Below, piece after piece: positions 1-8,249 of a stretch of DNA of 64,000 nucleotides. The position numbers and the translations under genes were made by a program. Origin of the DNA: Planctomycetota bacterium (GTDB taxonomy: Bacteria; Planctomycetota; JAMOSO01); contig JAMOSO010000071.1 in the NCBI GenBank assembly GCA_027063065.1, positions 14,216-78,215 on the forward strand, written 5' to 3'. The notes under the pieces were generated by a model. The model was given only the letters and a program-made list of their open reading frames with translations, was not told the DNA's origin and did not search any database. Position 1 is the first letter of the stretch, and each line of letters opens with the position of its first letter.

Positions 1-335
1 AATGTTTGTAAAGTATGCAAATCGAGAGGCTTTGCTTCTAGTATGTCTTCTTGTAGTTGTTCTAATTTTTGCCATTGATTTTGGCTAAGTAATTTGTCGA
101 CTTTTAAATGGGGCTTCTTATCTGGATAATCGTGTATGTAAGCTTCGTGCATATTAATCACATTTGCTGGCAAATGATATTTTAGTTTTTTAAAATCATT
201 ACGCTTAGGACCTAAATATAGAATATTAAATCTAATATATGGCATTGCATCTAACAGTTGTTTAACCCAAGAGCTAACACCTCCTTGAACGTATGGGTAT
301 GTACCTTCTAAAATCAAACACACATCGGCTTTCAT
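1..335 (-). CDS. pelF: PelF-like cytoplasmic glycosyltransferase, N-terminal part (cut by window edge)
   Basis: Only the first 111 codons are visible; the gene runs off the left edge. The start ATG (333-335) lies one base beyond the stop of the HEAT-repeat gene, so it is the next gene of the pel operon. The N-terminus reads VCLILEGTYPYVQGGVSSWV, the signature start of PelF-type GT4 glycosyltransferases, in which the Gly-Gly-Val-Ser-Ser-Trp stretch begins the nucleotide-sugar transferase fold. In Pseudomonas, PelF is the cytosolic UDP-sugar-dependent polymerase of Pel polysaccharide (GalNAc/GlcNAc rich). The identification rests on this motif plus operon position; the catalytic C-terminal half is not in view. 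No strong ribosome binding site is seen, consistent with translational coupling. Confidence 0.88.
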   Translation of the reverse strand, partial: MKADVCLILEGTYPYVQGGVSSWVKQLLDAMPYIRFNILYLGPKRNDFKKLKYHLPANVINMHEAYIHDYPDKKPHLKVDKLLSQNQWQKLEQLQEDILEAKPLDLHTLQT

Positions 336-336
336 T

Positions 337-2259
337 TTAATGTTCTTTTTGCACTTGTATAAAATTGTTAGAAATAATTTTTGTGGCTAATTTTCTAACA
401 CTCAATTCTTCATCAAATAAACTGGCGTCAATAATACTAGCATAGATGTTACTGTTAATTAAATGCGGGGGGTGTAATAGGGTGGCAATTCTGATTTCTT
501 TTTGGGGTAATGTTAATAGATGTTTAATAGGCAGTGGATGTTTTAGTTGCTGTGATAAATCAGCTAGTACCCATGCTTCTATTAATGCTAAATTATAGCT
601 GTGGGTGCTTTCGGATAAAATTTCATTTAAAGGTTTTAAATCATATTGTGCCATTGAAATTAAAGCGTTAGTAGCCCAGTTTAAACCATTACTAGCTTGT
701 TTGGCTAGATATATGATAGCTTGTTTTTCTGCTTTGATTGAAGAGGCATATTTTATAATCAGTTTTAATTTAGCATGGTATTCAGGAAATTGTGTAATTA
801 ACTCATATAGAGAATAGTTATGTTGATATAGTAATGATTTAGAGATAGCTTTTAATAATTCTATTTCCGAGCTTTCTTGTAATAGATTTAGCATTTCTAT
901 ACTTAATGTTTTATTTTTGATATGCGCACTGACTCTGCATGCTAAAATAGCAATATTTAAATATGGATGCTTAAGTTTACTTTTAACACTTATTGCTATT
1001 TCTTCTGGTAATGTATGATTTTGTCCCCACATTTCTAATCGACTTAAAACACTTTCATATATGCTATTTGGGTGTTCTTCTTCTAAGATGGAGCTAAAAT
1101 CATATAGGTTTTTTTTAGTCAAAATTGAAGATAAGCTTTGCACTGCTGTATACGAGGTGAGTTCGTCAGTTTTTAGAGCCTCCCTTATTTGTGGCCATGC
1201 CTTTTTAAAACCCGCTTGTCCTGCAATTTCAATAATGTGCAAAATCACATTTGTATCTTTTTCTTGTTGCCACCAGTTACAAAAATTATCTTCTGTTTCA
1301 GGTAATGCTAAAAGTCCAGCTAATTCATAACCAATTATTCTTATATTTGCGTTTTGGCTTTGCATAGAGTTATTAGATATATGTATTATTAATTCTTCTG
1401 GCATAGCGCCTAAACTTTGTATACAAGTTCGTTTTAACTCTGGGTGAATTTTTGTAGCCATTACATTAATAATTTTAAAAGCTACATTTTCTTGAGGGTA
1501 GTTAGCTAATGCTTCTACAGCAGATTTGCGTAATATATTTTGATTTGTTTCATTTTCTAAAATATTTAATAAAGTGGATATGGCATCTTTTAGTTGATGT
1601 TTACCAAAAATTTTGCATAGGTATATTTTGACCTCTATATCCGCTTCTGTCTGTAGTGCTTGTAATAATATTTGTAACGGTTTGGATGTAATAGGTAAGT
1701 AGCATATTTGTTCGGCAGATAATTTGCGTATAGTTACAGAATTATGTGTAAGACAATTTAATAATAAATCAGCTAAATTTTTGCGAGCACTTTTTTTAAA
1801 ATTTAATTTGCTTAAAGAAAGCAAAGTAGCTTCGATAACTTTTTCAGATGTTGATTTTAGTAATCGGCGAATATAGGCAATATCAAAACCTAATCCATAA
1901 TAACAAAGCAAGTTTATTACTGGTATGCATAATTCAGAATTAACATCTTCTAGTAAAGATAAAACGTATTTTTGTGCATTGTAACCATCGATTTTACGCA
2001 AAGCGTTAAAAGCTTCGAGGCTTAAATCTTTATCTTTATTTTTAGTATATTCAATTAACAGTTCAATACATGGTTTGGCATTGGTCAAAGATAATAACGG
2101 ACATATTTTTTTTGCCTTTATATAATTTAAATCTTTAGCAAATTTACAAAAATCTAAAAGTTCTTTTGGGTTTTCTTCTAGTTGTTCCCAAAGAATACGC
2201 GCTTCTAAAATAGTTGCTTTTTCAAGTTCAGTAAAAATAGTTTCATTATTTTTATTCAT
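337..2259 (-). CDS. HEAT-repeat protein inside the pel operon
   Basis: A protein of about 640 residues made almost entirely of alpha-helical HEAT-like repeats (for example LEAFNALRKIDGYNAQKYVL and later repeats spaced about 30-35 residues). It has no signal peptide and no membrane segment, so it is probably cytoplasmic. I chose the ATG at 2259 because it overlaps the pelE stop in an ATGA arrangement; an in-frame upstream ATG at 2280 would lie inside pelE. pelF follows after one base. The canonical Pseudomonas pel operon (pelABCDEFG) has no such gene between pelE and pelF. PelE here also carries HEAT-like repeats, so the protein may be a scaffold that joins the inner-membrane PelD/PelE complex to PelF. 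That role is inference; no catalytic motif is visible. Confidence 0.85.
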   Translation of the reverse strand: MNKNNETIFTELEKATILEARILWEQLEENPKELLDFCKFAKDLNYIKAKKICPLLSLTNAKPCIELLIEYTKNKDKDLSLEAFNALRKIDGYNAQKYVLSLLEDVNSELCIPVINLLCYYGLGFDIAYIRRLLKSTSEKVIEATLLSLSKLNFKKSARKNLADLLLNCLTHNSVTIRKLSAEQICYLPITSKPLQILLQALQTEADIEVKIYLCKIFGKHQLKDAISTLLNILENETNQNILRKSAVEALANYPQENVAFKIINVMATKIHPELKRTCIQSLGAMPEELIIHISNNSMQSQNANIRIIGYELAGLLALPETEDNFCNWWQQEKDTNVILHIIEIAGQAGFKKAWPQIREALKTDELTSYTAVQSLSSILTKKNLYDFSSILEEEHPNSIYESVLSRLEMWGQNHTLPEEIAISVKSKLKHPYLNIAILACRVSAHIKNKTLSIEMLNLLQESSEIELLKAISKSLLYQHNYSLYELITQFPEYHAKLKLIIKYASSIKAEKQAIIYLAKQASNGLNWATNALISMAQYDLKPLNEILSESTHSYNLALIEAWVLADLSQQLKHPLPIKHLLTLPQKEIRIATLLHPPHLINSNIYASIIDASLFDEELSVRKLATKIISNNFIQVQKEH

Positions 2260-3224
2260 GCGGATATATTCTCTAGCCAAAAATCAATATTATGTTTAAT
2301 TCTAAGCGGAATCGTGCCAAATGTCGCAGCTTGTTGGCAACATAATGCAGTTTCTGCGAACTTGCCACAGTAATAATTTGCCTCAGCGCACCATAGTAAT
2401 GCAGTTTGAGGATTATCTGATGTTTTGGCTAATGTAGTAAAACACGCCAGTGCTGATTTGTAATCATGTAAACCTAAATCAATGCGTCCAGCTAATTCAT
2501 AGACTTTAGAGTCCGCTTGCTTGGGGTTGATTTTATTAATATACATTTTAGCTTTTTTTAGATAGTTTTTTTCTCTTTCACCTTCGGCAATATTATAATA
2601 ACTAAAATCAAAATAAGATTGGGCAAGGTTAAAGTAATCTAATGCAGAGGCTGTCGTGCGTGTTGCTCTTAAATCACGTTTTTTTAAGCTATCCGTTAAT
2701 TTGCTTTCAATTTTAGAAAGTATGCTAGCAGCAAAAAAGCGTACTTCAACTGATTCTAAACTTAATGCTTTACGCAAGGTTGCAACAGATTCTGGGGTTT
2801 CTAACTGGGCTAAAGCTTCAATGGCCGTGCGTTTTTCTAATAATGGTTGGTCGGATTTGAGAATGCTAAATAAAGATAGTAAACGTTCTGGATCGGGAGT
2901 AAATGTTTTAGTCGTATTGTTGTATTCTAAATCTTTTGCTAAGTGTTCTTGATAGTCTTCAAAGGTTCCTGATTTATGCTGCCCAGATGTAGCTAAAGAA
3001 TAATAACTGGCACACAAGCCTCCAAATACGGGAACGCCCATAGCTAATGTTATTTCAAAACTTGGCAATCGCCTTTCATCACGTCCAAAATAAACCGTTA
3101 TTAACCCTAATACTGCACTCGTCAAATGCATTTTAGTAGCATCTATAAACTGGTGTTGTTGCAAAAACATTAAGCATAACCCTGTAGCAATTATATTAAA
3201 AATAATGATAGGTATAAAACGCAT
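2256..3224 (-). CDS. pelE: PelE-like inner membrane protein with HEAT/TPR region
   Basis: 322 residues. Two hydrophobic segments (about residues 3-20 and 33-78, the latter broken by a charged GRDERR patch) are followed by a soluble part with a HEAT-like stretch (KRTAIEALAQLETPESVATL region, about 130-180) and TPR-like helices to the C-terminus. This is the architecture of PelE: two transmembrane helices and a cytosolic TPR domain that, with PelD, PelF and PelG, forms the inner-membrane synthase complex. The start codon overlaps the pelD stop by one base. Assignment depends mainly on architecture and on the position between pelD and pelF, since PelE is poorly conserved. Confidence 0.75.
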   Translation of the reverse strand: MRFIPIIIFNIIATGLCLMFLQQHQFIDATKMHLTSAVLGLITVYFGRDERRLPSFEITLAMGVPVFGGLCASYYSLATSGQHKSGTFEDYQEHLAKDLEYNNTTKTFTPDPERLLSLFSILKSDQPLLEKRTAIEALAQLETPESVATLRKALSLESVEVRFFAASILSKIESKLTDSLKKRDLRATRTTASALDYFNLAQSYFDFSYYNIAEGEREKNYLKKAKMYINKINPKQADSKVYELAGRIDLGLHDYKSALACFTTLAKTSDNPQTALLWCAEANYYCGKFAETALCCQQAATFGTIPLRIKHNIDFWLENISA

Positions 3225-4564
3225 TATAGCTCTTTGTAAAAAGTTTTTTGAAACTTATTAAACTCTGGTAGATTATTTACTTCTAGTAAATTTATATTAT
3301 CTGCAAAGTGGATAGGTTTTTTATTGTTATTGTTTAATATCATTAATTTATAATAAGCTAAAGTATTTAATATTTTTTCTTTGACTACATTTGCTCCAGC
3401 AATATTTGTAGAAGGTAAATATAGTAAAAATGTTTGCTGAGGATAATTATATGTTAATAAATCACTACCTCGTGCTATTTTTAAAATAATGTGTGATATT
3501 AACATTTCTAAACGCCAATGTGCTTTGCGGTTTAATGAAAATGACTGTAACGATAAACTTAAGATGGTAGCAGGTTTGGCTTCTCTGGCTAATAATCTAA
3601 TGGATTTAGATACATAATCACAAAAAAAGTTTTCACCATTTAAACCTAATTCTTGTAAATCAAAATCGTGAGAGCCTTTAGCTTGCATTATTTCAATTCT
3701 GTCTAAACTCATTCCAACCCAGTGTAAAATAGTTTCAAATACATCTACACTTAAAGACGCCATATTTTTAAAAGGTATCATACCAACAGTAATACCCATA
3801 ATTAGTTTTTCTTTGCGGTTATAAACCACGCCAGCAAGTATAGCATCATTTGGAATGTTTGGGTTATGTTTGGTGGTACAGCTTAAGATGCTTTTTGTTT
3901 GCATACTTTTACGTAGTAAGGCTGGTATGTTTGTTTCTTCAATTAATTTATTGTTTTGTAGCCAATCTCCGTTGTGGTGTTCGTATATACTGATGTCTTC
4001 GGCGTGTAAGATTTCTGATAGAGAATCCTTTAGACAGGTAATAAGTTCTTCTTTATTTCTAACCGAATTAAGCCTTTTTATCGGTCCGTGCATTCTAAAT
4101 AAATTTCCTTCACGGCCGGCAATGTTTGATTCTAAAAAGCGATATTTTTCTTCCAGTTGCAAATAATTTTTACGATTTATTTCTAGCTCTTCTTTTGTTT
4201 TTTGTAAATTTGTTTTAAAAAAAGTTGTCTTACAATCTCGGCTATTAAGAGCCTCGCTACAATAATGGCCTAACATAATCATAGATACTGGTATAATCAT
4301 TTTATTAGTATGTAGGTATAGCATATCACTAACGTTGTTGTCTATTTGATAATACCCCCAAAGAGTTAGTCCGGCACAGATTAAACTTATTAATTGTCCG
4401 TAAGGCTCACCATATCTAAAAGAAATCAATAAGATAATAAGCCAATAAGGCGACAGTGGCATTTGAGTAAAAAACATATCTTCAGGCATAGTAAAGAATG
4501 CAACTAGCTGTAAGCTAGCTAACATAAATAATGCTTCTGAATACACTTGAAGTTTTTTAGGCAT
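3224..4564 (-). CDS. pelD: PelD-like c-di-GMP receptor (TM + GAF + degenerate GGDEF)
   Basis: 446 residues. The N-terminal 105 residues hold several hydrophobic helices, followed by a coiled coil (about 115-145), a GAF domain (about 165-290) and a degenerate GGDEF domain. The I-site motif R365-G-S-D368 is intact, while the catalytic loop that should read GGDEF is PQQTF (375-379), so diguanylate cyclase activity is not expected. This matches PelD of Pseudomonas, whose RxxD at 367-370 binds cyclic di-GMP and activates Pel synthesis post-translationally. It sits three bases after pelC and overlaps pelE by one base. Membrane topology and domain borders are my estimate; the motif reading is direct. 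Confidence 0.9.
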   Translation of the reverse strand: MPKKLQVYSEALFMLASLQLVAFFTMPEDMFFTQMPLSPYWLIILLISFRYGEPYGQLISLICAGLTLWGYYQIDNNVSDMLYLHTNKMIIPVSMIMLGHYCSEALNSRDCKTTFFKTNLQKTKEELEINRKNYLQLEEKYRFLESNIAGREGNLFRMHGPIKRLNSVRNKEELITCLKDSLSEILHAEDISIYEHHNGDWLQNNKLIEETNIPALLRKSMQTKSILSCTTKHNPNIPNDAILAGVVYNRKEKLIMGITVGMIPFKNMASLSVDVFETILHWVGMSLDRIEIMQAKGSHDFDLQELGLNGENFFCDYVSKSIRLLAREAKPATILSLSLQSFSLNRKAHWRLEMLISHIILKIARGSDLLTYNYPQQTFLLYLPSTNIAGANVVKEKILNTLAYYKLMILNNNNKKPIHFADNINLLEVNNLPEFNKFQKTFYKEL

Positions 4565-4567
4565 AGA

Positions 4568-5137
4568 TTATTTTTTATTTTTAAAATTTCTTTTTTTTAT
4601 TTGGTTATTTTTATTTGTTTTAGGTATTAAATTTTGAACAATCTTAGCGCATTGTTGCTGAGTTAAATGCCCAAGGCTATTAGAACCAAAAATATTGTTA
4701 TTAGATTTAGCACAATTTGCAGACCATATAATCTTATTTGTTGCCACATTTAACATATATACAGTCATACCTATAGCTGGCTTTTGGCTGACTCCTGTTT
4801 TATAGCGATATTCTGTAACAGTACCAGTAATAATAGTTTGTGATTTGATAATATTTGCCATTTTTTTGGCAGTTAAAATTTTTCCTGCAAATGGAGCTAA
4901 CAGTAATCTTACTTTTTCTGGACTGAGGATATTTAAATTGGTATTAATCATTAGTTCGCTAGCAAGTTGATCAGACACGATTAAGCCGGCGTTGGGATTA
5001 TTAGAATAATTTTCAAAAGGTACGACGGCAATTTGACCCAAATTGTCAAAAGTATTTTGCGTTAATTGTGAATATTTATTAGATGTACAACCAGTAAATA
5101 AACTAATTGCCAATATGTAGGTTAGTAATTTAAACAT
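4568..5137 (-). CDS. pelC: PelC-like outer-membrane lipoprotein
   Basis: 189 residues with a lipoprotein signal peptide ending in a lipobox LFTG-C17, so it should be acylated and sorted to the outer membrane. The mature part resembles the TolB N-terminal-like fold of PelC (GQIAVVPFENYSNNPNAGLI, the strand-turn motif shared with CsgG/LpoB-type lipoproteins). PelC forms a ring under the PelB porin and guides the cationic polymer to the pore. The length is close to that of Pseudomonas PelC (about 170), with an extra Lys/Asn-rich C-terminal tail. It lies between the beta-barrel gene and pelD, as expected for the operon. Confidence 0.88.
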   Translation of the reverse strand: MFKLLTYILAISLFTGCTSNKYSQLTQNTFDNLGQIAVVPFENYSNNPNAGLIVSDQLASELMINTNLNILSPEKVRLLLAPFAGKILTAKKMANIIKSQTIITGTVTEYRYKTGVSQKPAIGMTVYMLNVATNKIIWSANCAKSNNNIFGSNSLGHLTQQQCAKIVQNLIPKTNKNNQIKKRNFKNKK

Positions 5138-5148
5138 TTTAACTCCAT

Positions 5149-6297
5149 TTAAAAAATAAAATTTATTCCAAAATCAGTATAGCGGGTTTTGCCTGTTGCA
5201 ATGCCGTTAGATGACTGGGAATCTATACCAAAGCCAAGCCATAGTCTAATATTATCTGTTGGAATAACATATAGATTTGCTTGTAATTCATATAATTTAT
5301 TCCAGCTGATTTGTCGTGGCGAATCTTGTCCTGTTGTAGCATCTAGGTGTACCCCATAGTTTTCCGTTAAAAAAACATTTGCTGTCAACCCAACTTTTAA
5401 TTTTAGTAAATGTTGTTCTTGTGGGATACGTGTTTCTTGATATGCCGAGTTAAATCTTGCGCCATCTAAGCTGGTGTATATTTGCAAAAAACTATATTGG
5501 TAATCTTTTTCAAGATAGTTTCCTGTGCCTAAAAAACCAGTTTTCAATTGGTGAGAATAATTATTCCATAAATTATATCCAATTTTTCCATGCCAGTTGT
5601 AGTTACGTCCTTCGTGATGTTCTGGAGAAAACGTACTGTCTGTGGTGTAAATTTCGGTAATGCTTGCGCCACAAGATAAAATTAATTTATTGTTTATGTT
5701 TTTGTAGAGCTCTGTTAATAGTTTAAATCCGCGATTGTCTTCTTGTATGGCTATTGTATTGTCAATTTGAGGAGTCCATATTTGAGCCTCGATTGTAAAA
5801 TTTAGATTATTATGTTTGATAAAACCTAAACGAAGTCCAGGGCTATTTATGTTAGAAGTATCGCTGAGTGATGTTTCTATATATGTGCTATAAAGTTTAG
5901 TTTCTTTTTGTAAGCGTATATTTATTTCTTTATTTTGTTCTTTAATTATATTTTCATCCGCTTCTAGCTGATAAGTATTTAATTTGATTATGGTAGCCAG
6001 TTTAAAGTATGCGGAAATGGGTACAATTCCAGTAATTTTTTGTAATGTGATGGTTTCTGCTTGGTTATAAGAATGTCTTGAGGTGTAAAGCAATTCTGGG
6101 CGGTGGTTGCGTATAAGTTCTGTTTGTCTTAATGTTATATATTCTAATTCTGTATCGTAGACTTGCTTGTAGTTTTTTGCAACTTGTGTAGGTTTTATAT
6201 CTTGAGGAACTTTTATTAACAATTCATCATTTGCTAATAATATATTTGAGCCTATATTACAGATAAGCCATACAATAAAAATAGTTTTCAAATTCAT
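5149..6297 (-). CDS. pelB: PelB C-terminal-type outer-membrane beta-barrel, separate gene
   Basis: 382 residues beginning with a cleavable signal peptide (hydrophobic 5-21, cleavage near NILLANDE). The rest is rich in alternating beta strands with aromatic girdles and ends in FGINFIF, a terminal aromatic residue typical of outer-membrane barrels. In Pseudomonas this porin is the C-terminal part of the single 1193-residue PelB. Here the barrel is its own gene overlapping the upstream TPR gene by four bases (ATGA), so the export channel is assembled from two polypeptides. The presence of its own signal peptide argues against a sequencing frameshift. Exact barrel strand number cannot be read by eye. 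Confidence 0.78.
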   Translation of the reverse strand: MNLKTIFIVWLICNIGSNILLANDELLIKVPQDIKPTQVAKNYKQVYDTELEYITLRQTELIRNHRPELLYTSRHSYNQAETITLQKITGIVPISAYFKLATIIKLNTYQLEADENIIKEQNKEINIRLQKETKLYSTYIETSLSDTSNINSPGLRLGFIKHNNLNFTIEAQIWTPQIDNTIAIQEDNRGFKLLTELYKNINNKLILSCGASITEIYTTDSTFSPEHHEGRNYNWHGKIGYNLWNNYSHQLKTGFLGTGNYLEKDYQYSFLQIYTSLDGARFNSAYQETRIPQEQHLLKLKVGLTANVFLTENYGVHLDATTGQDSPRQISWNKLYELQANLYVIPTDNIRLWLGFGIDSQSSNGIATGKTRYTDFGINFIF

Positions 6298-8249
6298 TGT
6301 TTAGCCTTGTTAATATATGCAATGGCATTGGAATATGCCGTATAAGTATCTAACCAAGAAGTATTTTTGTTGTGCCATTTTCCTGCATCGCTATTGTAGG
6401 CTTTGGTTAATAGCTGGTTGCGTTTATTCATTTGTGCAAATTTTTGTGGCGGATTTTTGATAATAACCTTTGCCTTGATAGGTCTAGGCACAATACCGCC
6501 TATTTTAGCTACTAGCCTGTAATACTCGTTTTGTATGTTTTGTTTGCCCGGTTGTAAGTCAAGTAATTTACGATAGTTTAAAATAGCCATTGGAATATCA
6601 TTAGTTTTTTCATAAAAATAGGCTTTGAGAGCCAATATATTTATATTAGATTTAGAATTATCAAATTTTCGGATAATATGTTTAGCTAATTTTAGATCGT
6701 TTTTATCTAAAGACATTTGTAACATTTGTTTGTCTATGTTGCTAATTTTAGTTTGGTATGTTTGGTATTCTGTTTTAGCTAATCGGTAGTTGTTGTCATC
6801 AATAAATAAGCTAATTAAATATGTTTTTTCGGCGGCAGACAAACCAAAAGGCTTTAATTTTGTTAATGCTTTTATTGCCTTGTTTCTATTTACTTGTCTT
6901 TGTATGTTAGTATCGTGAGCATAGTTGCGCCAATAGCGCTCTAAATAAATATTTGCTAAATATCTGGTTGCTTGTTTGGAGTTACGTTTACTAGCTAAGC
7001 GCAATAATTTATTTTGTTTTTCGGTGTCAAGTAAACGTGCGTAAAAATTAGATATGTCTATTAAATTTTCGACGCTTAAATTATCCCAGCCAATGGTTTT
7101 TTTTATATTTTGCAAATCATCCATTGCCAGTTGTCGTTTTTTTTGTCTTAGGTGCAAGCCTATTATTTTTACATATGCTGTTTTTGTTTGCGGAAACCCT
7201 TTGTCAATAATTTGTTTAAGTATAAGTTTGGCACGTGGATATTTTTTGTCTTTTATTAACAAATCAGCAATATATAAAAACATTGCACCATCTTGTTTTA
7301 ATTCGGCTAATTTAGTTAAGTAAAATATATATTGTTTGTTATTGTTTATTTTTTTAGAAAACACGGTTCCCATCCAACAGATTTTTTCTTTATAACCAAA
7401 TTGTTTGGCAGTTTGGTTAATAGTATTTAAAGCTTTGGCGGTTTGATTTGACCACGAATATAAATAAGCCAAGTCTTCCCAGTCGTGTATTGTAGCTTGT
7501 TGATGTTGGCATAATTTTTGTGAACTTATTATGGCGTTTGGAATATCTCTAGCGCGTATATAAAAGGTGGTTAATAATTTATAGTCATCGCAGGCACATT
7601 TATTGTGCATTAGTAATTCTTTTGCGTATGGTAATGCTTGTTCTATTTTACCTTGCCAAAGTAAAGTCTCTATTAAGCTGGCAAGGTCATTGTGCTTATG
7701 TTGAGTTTTTACCATACCCTGTAAAGCTTCTATGATGCCAGTTACATTCATTGACCATTCTTGATATGTTTTAATTTGTTCCCAAATGGCATAGTCGCTT
7801 TTGTCGTGTTTTAGTTGCTCTTTTAAAATTTTAATCGCCTCATTTAAGTCGCCAATTTCAACTAATAATTTTAAAATGGTTACATAATTTTGTTGGCGGT
7901 TTTCATTTAAAATAGCTAAAGCTTTTTGATAATAAAATAGTTTTTGATAGAAATTTACTAAAAAATCTTTTGCCCAAATATCAGATGGTTTTTGTTGTCT
8001 ATATTTTGTAATTAAATTTATAATGGTTGCGTTTTGCTTATCCTTTAGAAGTAAAGGTACAATCATTTCTAGTGCGCGTTTATCTCCGGGGTTTGCATGC
8101 AATACGTCTTGCAAAGATATAATCGCGATATCCGAAGAACTTCTTTGAGCCAACATAATGGCTTGTTCACGTTGCGGAGGTATGCATAAAAATGCTAGAG
8201 TAATGACACCTAAAGCAAAAAACAAAATTTGATGGATTTTAAAACCCAA
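6294..8249 (-). CDS. pelB: PelB N-terminal-type TPR periplasmic scaffold, separate gene
   Basis: 651 residues. A single N-terminal hydrophobic helix (about 6-22) would anchor the protein in the inner membrane or serve as a signal sequence; the remainder is TPR-like helical repeats with repeated A..A..L.L.P patterns (for example ALKAYFYEKTNDIPMAILNY near 540). In PelB the TPR region lies in the periplasm and binds PelA, coupling deacetylation to export. The start overlaps the pelA stop by 11 bases and the stop overlaps the beta-barrel gene by four. The combined length of this and the next gene (about 1030) approximates one PelB. Confidence 0.8.
   Translation of the reverse strand: MGFKIHQILFFALGVITLAFLCIPPQREQAIMLAQRSSSDIAIISLQDVLHANPGDKRALEMIVPLLLKDKQNATIINLITKYRQQKPSDIWAKDFLVNFYQKLFYYQKALAILNENRQQNYVTILKLLVEIGDLNEAIKILKEQLKHDKSDYAIWEQIKTYQEWSMNVTGIIEALQGMVKTQHKHNDLASLIETLLWQGKIEQALPYAKELLMHNKCACDDYKLLTTFYIRARDIPNAIISSQKLCQHQQATIHDWEDLAYLYSWSNQTAKALNTINQTAKQFGYKEKICWMGTVFSKKINNNKQYIFYLTKLAELKQDGAMFLYIADLLIKDKKYPRAKLILKQIIDKGFPQTKTAYVKIIGLHLRQKKRQLAMDDLQNIKKTIGWDNLSVENLIDISNFYARLLDTEKQNKLLRLASKRNSKQATRYLANIYLERYWRNYAHDTNIQRQVNRNKAIKALTKLKPFGLSAAEKTYLISLFIDDNNYRLAKTEYQTYQTKISNIDKQMLQMSLDKNDLKLAKHIIRKFDNSKSNINILALKAYFYEKTNDIPMAILNYRKLLDLQPGKQNIQNEYYRLVAKIGGIVPRPIKAKVIIKNPPQKFAQMNKRNQLLTKAYNSDAGKWHNKNTSWLDTYTAYSNAIAYINKAKQ

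Noticed and set aside
6294-6297. Frameshift joining the two PelB parts
   Set aside because: The second gene opens with a proper signal peptide, so a genuine split is more likely than an error.
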